Source of the DNA: Ceratodon purpureus | Taxonomy: Eukaryota; Streptophyta; Bryopsida; Pseudoditrichales; Ditrichaceae | Reading direction: 5' to 3' | Assembly: GCA_014871385.1 (NCBI GenBank) | Contig: CM026426.1 | Coordinates: 84,970,927-85,034,926, forward strand | Length of the DNA: 64,000 nt | Shown here: positions 30,068-42,869 of the stretch, piece after piece | How the letters are laid out: each line of letters starts with the position of its first letter | Numbering within the stretch: position 1 is the stretch's first letter | Program-made: the position numbers and the translations under genes | Notes under the pieces: model-generated | Told to the model about the DNA's origin: nothing | Database searches by the model: none | Seen by the model: only the letters and a program-made list of their open reading frames with translations

Positions 30068-33000
30068 ATGGCCTACCTTTGTGCGGACTCGCACTCTGTT
30101 CCAATTACCTTTCCATTGGGTGCAGATGGGTGTGCTATGATCAGTTCCACAACTCTGAGTCTTCGATTTTGGTTTCGAGAGGACTCCCTCCATGTAGAAG
30201 AGGAATTTTTCGACGACATTACTGGTAGACTCTCGCATGCAGTGGGTCATTTACCAACTCAGAATGAGATTGAAACATTCTGGATGCTGAAACCTGGGAA
30301 GTATAGAGTTTACGGAGTTACGGAGTCTGGCCTAGGTGGCTCTACTGAATTGCTTACTCTCCGTTCGTCCACAACAGTTTGCATAGAGTCTGAACCACTG
30401 TTGAGGAAGGTAAAAACCGAGCCAGGTCTTCAGACAATCAATGAGTTGAGTGATGGTTCCGATAGTGAGAACGCAGAAGACACCACTGTAATTCATGAGA
30501 GCAAGGGTAAGACATTGCCAATTCTAGATGATAATTGTGAAGAAGTGCTTGTCTCTGCAAAGTCCTCGGTTGCGTCTACGGTTGTTGTCTCCTCATCAGA
30601 GAGCGTCGTTCAGTGCCTCATGAAGCTTAGCGTCCGTAAGAGGTCCAAGAGTGTTCTGTCGCGCATTGATTTCAATGCAATTAGAATGCAGGAAGTTCAA
30701 TTCCTCCCACCAGTGTACAATGGCGATGTAATTTTCGAGTTCCCACCCCTAGGTGCACACGGCCATCACTCTGCTGCAAAGCAGTTACGGGGGATGGATA
30801 GGATATACGATGGCCACCCCTGGACTCGAACGGTGACCTCTAACATTCAGAACGACCTGAAGCTAACATTCCGATCTTCATAGTGCCTTGGCCATCTCCG
30901 TTGTGACAATTCCAACTCTGAGTTCTTGACACGTAAGAATAGGACCACGCTAGTGAACGAGACTGAGAGGGATGGAATTTCCGAGAAACTGTTTGAGGTT
31001 GGTTCCACTCCGCCGCACAATTCCACTGTAGTCTGTAAATCTTGCGGTACTCCACCGACCTGCGTTGCACTATGCCCTGCAAAGATTTACTATGTCACTG
31101 CAGGACCTCACATGACGAGGGCCTGCGTTCACCTGGGAACTCATGACCACCCAGTGAAGTCCGGAGAGAACCGAGACTTTGTCGACCACACGGAGAACTT
31201 GATCAGGGAGCAGGTGGACCGAACTCCGTCCGCCACCAATTCCGCCATCGTCCTTGAAACAGCGAAGGAGCTGCTTGGACCGTTATTTCTGGCCAAGGAG
31301 GGTGAGTCGCAAACGATTCTGGAATTGGAGGAGCTGGAACCAATATTCGACCGCTGTAAGCACCTCTCTTCCCCAAACATTCGAAATTGCATTACATTGT
31401 CCAAGAATGTTAGGCGCTTTGGGACCATGGATGGCATCAGGCTGTTGCGAGGCTTCAGCAACTGGAAGTTCATCCAAAACAACATGTTCCCGGGGCAAGG
31501 CGATGATGCGGCGAAGGTGTATGTCTTCAAGATGTATGAGGTAGGGCCGGGGAGTGGAGTCGATTTAGTTAAGCGTATGCAGGCTGGCGGTGACTTGGAG
31601 GATGCGTGGATCATGTTTGACCACGTGAGGCGAGTTCAGGACTGAGTAACAATGGCCTGCCACGTCTACGACCCCACCTATTGTCGGATAATGACAATCG
31701 CAGCGTGCGACATGCAGTCGGAGGACACGGCAGCCCAGTCCGTCCTGTGGAAGAATTTGAATGCCGTCATGGAGACTCACGGGGTCGTGAGAGTTAACTT
31801 TAAGGGCTATATGGCGGATGGTGCCCAAGCGAACTGGAACGCGGTTCGAATTATCTATGGGAGCGATAACGCCTCCGAGAGGATGATTGATAGGGAGAGG
31901 ACATGCTTATTCCATTGGAGGCAGTCTTTGGAGCAACATACAAATGCTAACATCCGCCAGGACCTACGAGCACAGCACATCAAACTCTGCCAGCAGTACA
32001 AGGACGCGACGACACTCGCTGAAGCTGAAACAAAATTCTTGGCAATCCGAGCATGGTGGATGTCATCCTGCGCTGCCACAGAGAAAGGGCTCTCAAATCT
32101 GGAAACGTGGCTCGCATACTGGCACCACCGGTACCGCCAGTGGGGAGGCTTCATGGAATTGGTAATCAAACTCTCCCCCTTTCAATCTTTGTCACATCTA
32201 AGGCAACTTGCTCTACAGTCAGTTATCCAACACTGAGCTATCTGACCTAATCATCGATGTGTGCAGAATCACAGCGAAGATGAACTTGCGGAGATGCCGT
32301 CCTGCAACCTTGCTGAATCAATCCACAACAGATGGAAGCAGCAGTCTGGAGATCGGGGCAGCGACTTGTATGTCGCAGCTATTGACGACTTTGTACGGGC
32401 CTTCATGCAATGCGTTGCCTACTTCCAGTTCCTGAAGGGGGAGCGTCCTGGGAAAGGTCCATCAAAAGAGGAGCTGAAGCTCCGACGGGCACAGAGATCT
32501 GCAGCAAGAACAGGAAACCCGAAAGTTCTACACGAAGCAATTCTGAACATGCCAGGAGGAGACGAATGGTGCACCTGGAACCGACATCTTGAAGGGGAGG
32601 AGGTCTGTGTCTTTCTGAAACAAAAACCTGATGTTACATTCGGAGATGAACGGGAGTCTCATAGGCCAGATAAGATCACTGTGTCCAGACCTCGTGTCCA
32701 CACCCGAGCTGCACGCCTAGAGAGCGAATATCCTCCGACGGTGGTAATAGTAGAGTCCCCTACAAGCAGCAAAGAGGTCCAAGCTAACGATCACCCTCAC
32801 CACTCTCCACCTCCAGTTGACTACCATCACGTCACTTCAGTGGAGGAGACCGCCTGCAGCCCTTCCGAGTGGCACATTGCACGACTTCCTAAGACATCCG
32901 CCAAGGCGTGCTTCGCCCAACATGCTGTGACTAAGAAGAAATGCGTGGCTCGGATCGTGCAGCACGGGAAGAGCACTGTGGCGCTGACATACACGGGCCC

Positions 33001-33718
33001 CATGAAGAACTATAGGAAAGACAGAATAGAGACTCATCAGTTCTTTTTCTGCAACGACGACATTGACAGGTGCGTAAAGGGTAGCAAACGGAAGTGGGTC
33101 CTATCAGTGCCAAAGGTACCTGAGGTGTGGCCCGTGAAGCTTGGCACCAAGTTAACGAAGAAAGAAATCCAATCTCTAGTGAGTGCCGGCTTCAGACTCC
33201 CACAGCAGAAGGAGATGTCGCCGAGAAGACTCTTTCAAGACCGGGCAGCGGCAGTGGACTTATTTGCCTACCCTACGCTGGCAAATCCGGATGAATTCCC
33301 TACCCGGCGATCACGAAAGCTTATCCGACGGAACAAGAAGGCCCCGTCAACGAAGCATAGCAATAATTGTGCCTCTGCCTTGTCGTTGAATGCGAAGGTG
33401 AGCAAGTTGTGCATGCTGCCAGCCCCAGCCCTGGGATGCATCGTCACATTGGACTCCGAAAGGGTTCTGAAGGTACTGCAGTATTACTTGACCATTTCGC
33501 AACACCCTTCCTGCACTTGCCCAAATTTCAAGGAGATGGCAATGCAGGCACTTGGGAAGCGGGGTCAATGGGCTAATTGTAAGCATCTGTACTATGTCTT
33601 CACTGTAGTTTGCGGTCTTGAATCAGAGTCGGATACATTCATTCATGCACCTAGTTTTAGCTGCAACGAAGTGAAGCGAGTCCTGGAGAGTGGCCTTCTC
33701 AAGTACTTGGACAACTAG
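30068..33718 (+). pseudogene. E3 Mutator-like transposase with SWIM finger, two stops
   Basis: One long frame, 30,068-32,161 joined to 32,267-33,718 across a 105-nt GT-AG intron in phase 0. In-frame TAG at 30,881-30,883 and TGA at 31,643-31,645 break it; the TGA stands where a Trp would fit (RRVQD-stop-VTMACHVYD). Domains in order: an N-terminal region; a Cys-rich zinc-binding-like region (CKSCGTPPTCVALCPAKIYY, then HMTRACVHLGTHDHPV); the core, with candidate acidic triad D in TIAACDMQSED, D in YMADGAQANW and E in CNLAESIHNRW, and a HWRQSLEQH element; a linker; and near the C-terminus a SWIM zinc finger CTCPNFKEMAM...CKHLYYVF (CxC...CxH). This architecture is that of MULE-type transposases; the triad is inferred. 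Only two codons stop an otherwise open ~1180-residue frame. Confidence 0.65.
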
Positions 33719-33944
33719 TGATATCTGATTTGTTGTTTGTACATGTGTCGCCTGAAATCATTTCAATGGTGAAGTAGTGAGACTAAAAGGGCCACTACCA
33801 AAAAATTGGAGTAGCACTGGATTCCATTTCTCCAACTTCGTGTGAATTTCGCTCTGAATATATATAAGCACTATAAAGAACTGTTTAGAGAGCAATGTAA
33901 AGAACTATTTAATTCCTAGAGAGGTCTGGATAATCCGGTTTAAG

Positions 33945-34305
33945 AGGGAGTCACCTAAGTGTGTTCGGGCCCAAACAAACCTTTTTCAGGGATTAGGAGG
34001 GAGTCACCTAAGTGTGTTCGGGCCCAAACAAACCTTTTTCAGGGTTTAGGAGGGAGTCACCTAAGTGTGTTCGGGCCCGAACAAACCTTTTTCAGGGTTT
34101 AGGAGGGAGTCACCTAAGTGTGTTCGGGCCCGAACAAACCTTTTTCAGGGTTTAGGAGGGAGTCACCCAAGTGTGTTCGGGCCCGAACAAACCTTTTTCA
34201 AGGTTTAGGAGGGAGTCACCCAAGTGTGTTCGGGCCCGAACAAACCATTTTGAGGGTTTAGGAGGGAGTCTCCTAAGCGCGCCCGGACCCGAACAAACCT
34301 TTTTA
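33945..34305. repeat. Seven 53-bp CACTA subterminal repeats
   Basis: GGGAGTCAC recurs at 33,947, 34,000, 34,052, 34,105, 34,158, 34,211 and (as GGGAGTCTC) 34,264, a period of 52-53 bp. Inner copies contain the perfect 16-bp palindrome TGTTCGGGCCCGAACA; the outermost copies have one-sided changes (GGGCCCAAACA). Tandem short motifs next to a CACTA end are the usual binding sites of the TNPA-type protein. Confidence 0.92.
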
Positions 34306-34559
34306 CAGACTCCGTAAACCTATTGCACTCTCAGTCAAAGGGAGGTACAATAATGACCAGGGTAAAAGCCTTTGACCATATCACACTGACCACGAGGTTA
34401 ATGCACGACCTTGGAGATCCTAAACCGTTTTCAATTGACGGTCCGCTACAGTAATCTATATCCTCGTCGGAACCGCTCTTTCAAATTGCTATACGTGTGA
34501 ACGAGTGTATGCTATGTTGCATATGCATGTTCTAATCACTTTCCTTTTGTGCACAGTAG

Positions 34560-35432
34560 TCAGAATTCATCAAATTCCAGTTTTTGACACTTGCTTCGAT
34601 TTTCATCATCCACATAGGACGTTGGATGACGGTCCTCCACATCCACTGCTGCCAAACAACGTCTAATCCAATCAAATTGTTTTATCCAGTCAGGGCTGTT
34701 CTGATTACAGCTTCTTCTATCCCAAAAAATACCACTGTCATCTGCTTTTGAAGAGCAATCAATAGACATCAAGGGATCATCTGGGTCATCACGAGGTATC
34801 CATAGGATCACATCCTCGCGGAATCGCCTTGTTGCAAGTAGAATGAACTTGCACATCCATTTCCTAATAACATGTGAATGTGTAGCTCTCCTTAAAATAA
34901 CCGGCTGGTGTACGTTCATTCCTAGCTTCTCTCTGAAGACGGGATGGAAATATTCTGACTCTTCTAGCACCATTTATTGGTCTGTAAACCAGCATCAATT
35001 TGTGGTCGAGGTAATTAGGTATTGAAACAAAGTAGTCCGCAAGTGCATCAATCAATCCCTAGGTGTATGGATTTATCCCAAAGTGTCCCTTCCTCAGAAA
35101 GTACCCTAAACCTCGGGGAGGACTGAATTGAAAGACATATACTCCATCTGCTTGAATCTTCCAACGACACTGAGGTTCCTTGGTATGCGGCCATTCATCA
35201 CAGATTGGACAGTCATCGCGCAAGTACCCTGCCAACTTGTTTCGCTTGCTCAACAGTTTTGGATGGTCCTAAACTTAGAGAGGTTCAACAGTATAGGATT
35301 GCACGCAATCCCATCTTCTTGTTTCATACGAAAATTTGCGGAATAGATTGTTTCTTTTACATTTACTAATTTATACGTTGTCAAAGCAAAGAACCTAATA
35401 GAGCTACCAATAGAACCTAATAGAGCTACCAA
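34560..35432 (-). pseudogene. Decayed leftward CACTA gene, unknown product
   Basis: Coding-like pieces in changing frames. 35,432-35,250 is joined by a frameshift to 35,253-35,059 (CPICDEWPHTKEPQC, then YVFQFSPPRGLGYFLRKGHF). An in-frame TAG precedes LIDALADYFVSIPNYLDHKLMLVYRPI. After another shift, near 34,975, follows the 137-codon frame to 34,560. The pieces make a continuous Trp/Asp-rich protein if repaired conceptually; no family was recognised. Possible third CACTA gene. Confidence 0.4.
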
Positions 35433-35954
35433 ATGTTCTGGTAAAAGAAGGATGACAATGTATTCAACTCAAATTTAAGCAGTCATTCATTTGGTTGGAT
35501 GTAGGCAAAAAATGATCAGTAATTGTAGTTTGATGATTTGAATCGTCGGAGGCATGTGAGGAGTTGTCCGGTTGAAAGTTTGTTGTAATATGTAAGGTCT
35601 CTTTAGCATGTTCACAAAGATACAAAGTCTACACTGTCATACAACAGTGACAATATTTGTACCTAAATCAAAATCATAATTAGAACAGAAGGCCGCTTCC
35701 GTGTGACCGTCACCTTAGTACACGTCCCCAAAATAAGCCCTTGTTAAATAGTTTTTATTACACCGTCCCACGGCTGCAAGCCCGTACTGCCCACTCATCC
35801 CAACAACGAGATTTTCCACGGCCATAGATCCAGGTCCTTCAGTCATTTCACTGAAATGGACCACGGCCATAGGTCACATTACGAACTATATTTAGAATTT
35901 TAAAAAATAAAAACATTGTTAGTCCATAAAATACCGTAATCTTATCGCTTTAAA
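35433..35954. other. No gene recognised
   Basis: Non-coding; contains the short palindrome CATTTCACTGAAATG near 35,843 and repeated CCACGGCCATAG, of unknown meaning. Confidence 0.4.
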
Positions 35955-38463
35955 TCATATTCTCATCAAAATTTCCGCAAAGTTACCGCTCACCGCTCTC
36001 CGCTCACCGCTCAAGGCTCGCACTTTAGCATCATCCGGAATGAAGACAAATACGAAGCAGAGTTTCTTCTTCTTCACAATGCGTCCACTCCTACGCGTAG
36101 TTGCCACTGGTGCGTCGGTTTCGGGTCCAAGAGTTTCGTTTACATCCTTCATGAGAGAAACATTTATTATAATCTCAAAGCATGATTTATCACACAGAGA
36201 TGTAAACGAAAAGTAATCAAATGAAGGCCAAAACAGATTTAGTCAAAGAGGTTTGTCGGAATGGTCTGTAAATCATCATTTAATTTACTGTAACTGATTA
36301 TTCTAATTGTATAACGGAGAGGGTTATTAGTGGATAACTCACCTGTGACGAGCATGCAGCCGCTGTATCTAGACACGTTGGTTTCGTATGTGAATCATGG
36401 ACGCCTTGAGAATTCAGAGTACGATTATTACCTGCAGCATTCACTGCTGATTCAGTCACCCAAGTCGGCACCTGCTCAGCGTTTTTTCTCAATGTTTTGA
36501 TTTGTGATATAAGAGAGTCCAAAACCATCTGCACGTTTTCAGGTTTCACAGCTTGGAGTTCAGCCATTTGCTTCAGAAGAATTTTGCCAAGTGGATGTTC
36601 CCAAGCAAAGTCCAGATCTTCCTCATTCAAGTGAGATGAAGTACTCCTCGTTGTCATGGGAACTTCGTTACGTTTGTCGCTCACCATCGGTATTTCAGCC
36701 GCACAGTTCACATTCTGACTGACCTTGTTCGAAGCCGGGGCTGTTTCTCCGATGGCTGCTTCCGAATTCTCTTCAGGAAGGATATTTGCAGTTTCTCCTA
36801 GGTCACCCTCCACACCGTCTATAGTACGGGTCCGTGACCTCATGTCTCCGCTCTTGTCTCTTCTCGACTCCTCTTACACCTCTTCTAGATCTGGTGTACG
36901 TCCAAGGCGTAGTCGTAGCTTTTTGGTTATACCTACAATTCCTATGAGTCCCATCCGTCCTTTGGATTTTCTACAGGCGTTGGCACGCTTCATCTGTTCG
37001 GATATTTTTTTATATTTTCCGCTCCCTGCCATAGCCACAAGCCGTGACCATATGTCTTCACTGACCCATACAGGTCGTTCTCCACGTGCATCAATTATTT
37101 TCATGAGGTCATGCTGGTAGGAGCTCAATGCGCTGCCAATGCGTCCCTGCAACCAAGAACAGTTGACGGTATTGGAGTAATCGAAGTCATCGTTCAATCA
37201 GGCGATCATAGTCTCCATAAGGTGAAAAGGTTGGTGACATATGTCAATATATAACGGGTCCAGCCCACGCACCTGTTTACCAAGGGTCTGCAGCCATTTC
37301 CCAACTCCGAGCCCATAACAGCGTCCATCATCGCTCACATGAACCAAGTATTTTTTTGTTCCTGCTTCAACCCTCTTAGCTGCAATGCTGTCTCGTGTCT
37401 TCTCTCTATCCTGACGGTCTTTTCGATCCGCGCTTTCCTTCCTTAAACTGAAGGGGTTAATTGTGCACGCATCACCTCCTGTGTGTTTGACAATCCGTTC
37501 ACTGTTGTCTTGAGAAGGGACGTCGTGATCATCTGATGAAATACCCGTCAGAGGATTCTTCAGCTCATTACCATGCGAGGGCGGAACGTTAGCATCAGAT
37601 CGACGTGGAGTTAACCTTCCACTCGAGTATGCTCTGGCTATGGCTTCAGAGTCTTGGAATACATTGGCATTGTGTGAGTGCCCTAGCACCTCGTCTCTCG
37701 GGAGCCGACCGTAGCTCCAAGACTTGCGATAATCCACTTCTGACTGAAAGCTCCGCCGCCCTCCACCACGATCAAAAGACGACCTGGACGTGGAGCGAGA
37801 GGTGGACCTCCTGCTCCTATGTCTACTGCTCCTGTGAAAACGTCTCCATCTCCGATCACTCTGTAAGAAATAATTTTGATATCAATAGGAAAAAATGCGT
37901 TTAAATAGAATTCAGTTATAAACAAAGAAAGTGGAATAACTTCCAGATTGTTTATAAGTCCCTAAGTTAAATAGATGAAGCGGTTTAGGGTAATTCCTGG
38001 AGTTGAAATACATAAACGTCATTAGTTAGATTGAAATGTAACTAAAAAAAATTGATTAATGTGACCTCTGTTGTACTGAACATAATGGCAAAGGTTTATA
38101 TGTGCCAGTAAAGAATAGTTACCTCCTCAGAATCAGATGTATTGTACCGTCGACCTCAGTGACTTCTTCTGTGAAATCGGGGTGGACTTTGGATGGCAAC
38201 TTCTCTTCTCTGATGCCTGTATTCGTAAACTTCACTGTATGGTTCGTAGGGGGAAATGTACGCTGGGTACGCAGCTCCGGTTCATCGAATTCTGCGTCCG
38301 CCAAATGATCAGATACTGAATTATGCTTACCTTGCGGGTTTTCGGCCAAAAACTTATCTCCACCTTCAGCACGTGGAGGTGGAGGAGACGGGGACCTCAT
38401 ATCCTGTCTTTTCTCTTCACCTCCCAAGACAGGTGCCAATTCAGAGACATTCTCTGCATGCAT
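35955..38463 (-). pseudogene. Ptta/En/Spm-like CACTA accessory gene, two stops
   Basis: Leftward multi-exon gene. A possible first exon (38,463 to ~38,120) is Ser/Pro-rich. The main exon starts after an acceptor near 37,862 with an Arg/Ser-rich stretch (RRWRRFHRSSRHRSRRSTS) and runs open to ~36,344 except for TGA at 37,198-37,200 and TAA at 36,874-36,876. Between the two stops lies WLQGRIGSALSSYQHDLMKI, ERPVWVSEDIWSRLV, KKISEQMKRANACRKSKG and GITKKLRLRLGRTPDLEEV, the pattern of the plant transposase Ptta/En/Spm family (TNP1/TNPA-type). A donor CAG/GTGAGT near 36,344 leads to a last exon (~36,150-35,955) with RRSGRIVKKKK, a likely nuclear signal. TNPA-type proteins bind subterminal repeats such as those at 33,945-34,305. 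Confidence 0.6.
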
Positions 38464-40069
38464 TACAGTATAGTACCATTTAAGACCGCGGAGGTTAGAT
38501 CATCATACACACATTAGACTGGAATGAAAAGTGAGAACGATCTTTGGATACTTACAGTATGTGGAGATCTGCTGGTCTTAAAGCGAGAACTTACCTGTTT
38601 CGGATGACGCATGAATTTGTGATGATCCAGCACCCCGAGATGCTGTACACGATGTCTTTGTATTAGACTTGGTTGGTGGCAATCTAAAAAATTCGTCGGT
38701 GACAGCTGTTGCAGAATCTGGACCCGGGCGAAACTTGGTGCGAGCATTCGCTTAGTCCCCAGGCATACGGTCATCTCCTTCTCGCGGATCCTCTACAAGG
38801 TTTTTTTTTTTCCTCGGATTCCAATGTTCAGGAGCTCTTTTTGTCTTCGTGTTTGCTCGTGGAGCCATGAGCTAGATGGCGAAGAGATGAACCTGCGTAG
38901 GAGATCATAAGAGCCAAAGACAAAGTAAGTGGGTTAAGCTTGCTGAAGTAAATGCGGGGTTGAAGTGGGACTTCTGTTGCACTGAAATAAACAATGGATC
39001 CAAAAACCGTAAAAGGATGTACAGCAAGGACTTAATTTCCATGGGTCGTGTAGTTACATTGCTAAACTATTACTCAGGGAATAATACCTAAGCAAGGACT
39101 CTATCGCTGCACATACATAAGACAGCTTATTGCAAACACCTTGAAATTACATTGACGGGCACCAACAGTGCTTGGTTTTCACAGATACGAGTTATTGTAC
39201 GCCATTTAACGAAGTACAAGGGTTCGCTGATCACGAATTAAACCCAACCAAACCTAAATGCAGCAGACGAACATGCTTACTAACAAAAACTAGAGGTCCT
39301 CTGTCTACTTCACGAAGCACATGCAGTCTAATAGGGTAGAAGAAACTGAAATCTCACCTGTGAGTATGCGGGAGCCGCATGCGCAACCAAAGAACAAAGA
39401 GGTGTTACAGAACGACTCCCTGCAAAGCACATGCGGAATTAGTAAGTCACGGTAATACAAAAAGCATGATTTCGTGAGATTATACTTAAAACAACTCCCT
39501 TGAGTCGTGAGACCTACCGAGACAATGACACGATAAGGGACTGAGGAACTCTGGAACATTCAGTAGAATGACAACGTAAGGGGGAGCATACAATTGGGTC
39601 CAGGTGTGATTCCGAATCAGGGTTAGAAAACCAATGCGAGGAGTCCTTGGGCGATGCCTGTGGGACTTCAGGATGGTGGCTCGAACGCGCTTTCATTGGC
39701 AATAAATTCTCCATGCACTCATAGACAACTGCAGTCATGACTCAGTTAGGTGATGCTTTCCGTGACATATGTACATTTCTGATCAACCCTAATTATGGAA
39801 TCATTAACTGATCATGTTGTACCTTAGAATTTCCGAACCTCAGTTCATCAAGGACTCCCTGATTTCTAGTGGACATTCCAGTTTAGAGCATGCTTTCCAT
39901 ATTGTCTTCATTGATGACAAACAATAACGGCACAAAAAAGCTACTACTGTCGTGTAGACCTGCTATTGAACATGTGAACTAATATCATTGCTCTCCTGGT
40001 TACTCCAAACCGTCTCCTCCTATTATCGCCAAGTATACTCTCATTCATTTCTCTCTTACGCACTATGAG
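38464..40069. other. No gene recognised
   Basis: Scattered short frames on the minus strand (38,514-38,774; 39,305-39,738) without motifs or consistent splicing. May be introns or spacer of the CACTA element. Confidence 0.4.
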
Positions 40070-40947
40070 ATGGAGAAGAGCCTGGCGAGTCACGTGGAGG
40101 GTACTCGAAACAGTGAGGACAGGATAAAGATGGGTCCAGAAACGTCCCCTGTCCGTGAGCGTCGCAGGGGAAAGCGTCGGAGAGAAGTACTTGCGAATGC
40201 ATTCGACCCTGACCGTTTTGAAGCTGACTGTTTGCAACTAGAGCAAGAGTTAGAGGATCCGGAGAAGGCGTTCAAAGCAGACTATTTTCGCAGACACTGG
40301 TTCACAGGGATTCGTATATTCATATCCCCACCAATTCATTCCTCGTGAGTTCTTCTGGATTTATCATTTCTGAAAATCAGCATTTACAGAAATTGACCCA
40401 ATTCCATTATTAGCCCATCAATTTTCATGCACATATTTCTTTCGGATATATGTGGACTGACTATTCTAGGGTTCCATGGTTTCTCTTTTATGCAGACCTC
40501 GGATTCACGCACGATTGCGAATGTAGATTTGAGGAGGAGCATAATGGAGGCTACGTACATTGGTGCAACTGAGGCAGAGACAGTCTTCGATAGGGTCACT
40601 CACATAGTAGTTTACCGAAGGCCTGGGCAACACATACCGCCAAAAAACATACTGCGCAAGTAAGTTTGTCTTTACCTTTGGAATTTGGTGACACACAAAG
40701 CATGATGCCCTATTCAGTTGTTGAAAAAAAAAGAGTTTGGTATATGCCATAGAGGATCTTAATACGGTATGTGATGCATGTGAAAAAACTGCAGCCTAGG
40801 AGGACAAGCGGAACAGGACCTCGTCAAGTTCTCTAACTTCTTGTGTTCAACGGTGGATAAAATCAACGTCGTCTACTACGACAAGCTTGAAGACTGCCTG
40901 AGCAAGAAGACAGTTCTCCCAGTTGCAGAGTACCTTGCCATGTCGTA
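40070..40947 (+). CDS. Small three-exon gene, unknown product
   Basis: Exon 1 from the ATG at 40,070 (MEKSLASHVEGTRNSEDRIK; basic RERRRGKRRREV; then LEQELEDPEKAFKADYFRRH) to a donor near 40,346. Exon 2 from ~40,497 (TSDSRTIANVDLRRSIMEAT, VFDRVTHIVVYRRPGQHIPP) to a GTAAGT donor near 40,659. Exon 3 from ~40,795 (LGGQAEQDLVKFSNFLCSTV, KINVVYYDKLEDCL) to TAA near 40,947. Exons 2 and 3 join in phase; the exon 1-2 junction phase is not settled. Unlike its CACTA neighbours it has no stop within exons. No family recognised. It lies inside the CACTA element, so it could be an accessory gene or a captured host gene. Confidence 0.45.
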
Positions 40948-42131
40948 AACTAGGAGTGAAGTGAAGTATAAATGACGGTCATGGTTGTACATGTAGCTCA
41001 CTCTAAACAGTCGAGAATGTACTGCAATTTCTTGCAATCCGGGCATTTCGACATAGTGCCCTGTAAGTTGTTTCTTCTTCAAAAATAAAAGTATACTTAT
41101 ACTATCTTCTTTTTAATTTTTGTCCGGACTGTAATCCATCTAGTAATTACCATACCGAGAACCCCGGGAGCTGAAACACCTGTGGTCATCCAGAGACTAG
41201 AGGGACTAATATGAAGGGAACACCGCCAATGCATTCCCAAAGTAAAGACATGTTATGATTCTCTATCTAGAATAGATGCACTCTTTTCAGATTATCAGCA
41301 TGTCAGACTTAAAAATGGAAGATTTAATCAAGAATGTATGAGTTGAAGGAGCGAATTTATGATCATATAGTAGATCTGATTACTTTTTCTTGTAGAATGG
41401 CCTGTAGATGTCGTGGGGGCGGCATTGCAAGAGCGGCGACCGTATTTCTCGGCAGAGTCACACGGTTCACTGCTATTTGGTTGTACATAACGGAAGTTCC
41501 ATGCCATGACTGTAGTCGGTAACTGAATCCAACAGCCACTACTTTTATTACAGGACGCGTTTTGGAGCACATTCATTTATGCTGAGTCCTCAGGGAGGTC
41601 TACCACGCTGTCCTCTAACAGTGGAATCGTCTTGTGGCTCTATGAGCCCGTCTCTCACCGAACCAAGCAGAACCGGAGGTCTTCAGGGTCTACGGAGGTA
41701 AGTTACCTAATTCTTCCACTTCGTGTCGCAAATTGTATACAGAGTCTTAGCATGGCAGGCTCTTGTTACAATCCAAGTGTATTCTGAGTGTAATATGAGA
41801 TTGCTACTCTACATAGTGCTATCGAGCTAGGGTTCCAGACGTTGTTGCCGAAGGACAGAGATCACATGAGGGCTTTTGTATGAAATTCTAACGAATGAAA
41901 TTGTACATAACTAGGAACTCGACCCGATGTGCAGAATTTGTGTCTATTCACGAAGAAGGAGATGGTTGCGCTGGTTTTTTTCCGAGTACTACCGACTCTT
42001 CGAAATGTCCGCTTTTCACATGCGAAGGTATGCTCAAACACCTTTTTCTGTTTCAGTATGGATCACACGATGTTAATTTACTCTAATTTATGCTGTCTTC
42101 TAGTGCGACCTAACGTTTTAATGCCTGACGA
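40948..42131. other. No gene recognised
   Basis: Spacer of the CACTA element up to the MULE insertion. Short frames only; some intron-like AT-rich stretches. Confidence 0.4.
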
Positions 42132-42140
42132 CAGGAATTC
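42132..42140 (+). repeat. Target-site duplication of the MULE, left copy
   Basis: CAGGAATTC, identical to 55,250-55,258. A 9-bp duplication is characteristic of Mutator-superfamily insertion. Confidence 0.95.
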
Positions 42141-42450
42141 GGAGAACGCTATTTCGCATGTAGGAATGGTGGGTCCCGTCGCGTCGTGCGCCGTGGCCCG
42201 CCACGGTGGCCACCTGCGTTTTCCTCGATCCGGCGGTTTCGGTAACTCGCGAATCCGGTAAAATCCACCTCACGCGTGACACTACGAGCCCCGAGACACT
42301 CCGCCCGTCGAGGCGCATGTGACACTAAACACTGCCTGACCCCGAGACACTGGAACCGACGATCTGGCCGTGAGCCCGAAAAATATGACGTCACACCGAC
42401 GTCATAAACCCGCATCGCCCAACATGTCTCGACTAGGGTTTCCAGTGTCT
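42141..42450 (+). repeat. MULE left terminal inverted repeat (310 bp)
   Basis: Begins GGAGAACGCTATTTCGCATG. It matches the reverse complement of 54,940-55,249 with about nine mismatches in 310 bases (about 97%). Contains GTGACACT at two places and a GACGTCA pair. Confidence 0.95.
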
Positions 42451-42869
42451 CATCAGGGCATTGTTGACGACGGAGGACAATGAGAAATCATGGCGCATTG
42501 AGGTTCAGGCAGGAGGTGTGTGGTTTGTAGGGTTTAGTGATCATTCAATTAGAGTGTAGGATATGGGGTTGTTTTGAGGATCAGGGTAGAATGTTTGTCG
42601 CAGGAAGTCACGTCTCGCCAAGTTGGAGAGGAATTCATCATTGGGCCATCAATATGATAATTGCTGCAGATTTGACACCTTCGAAAACGCGCTGGGGTAG
42701 AGCCTTCAAGGAGTCCAGGGCTTGTTGCAGCTGCTACCGGTGGTATGGAGGTATGGATTTTAGAGGTTTCTGAGAGTATTTCGTGTTCTCTGTTTCGGTT
42801 TAGGGTTCTCTTTTTTGTTGCATTGAAACCTTCACAACCCATCTGACTGACATCTGCATTGTGAGCAGG

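Noticed and set aside
33945-34305. CRISPR-like array (regular 53-bp units)
   Set aside because: Units are contiguous tandem repeats without unique spacers, and the context is a eukaryotic transposon end.
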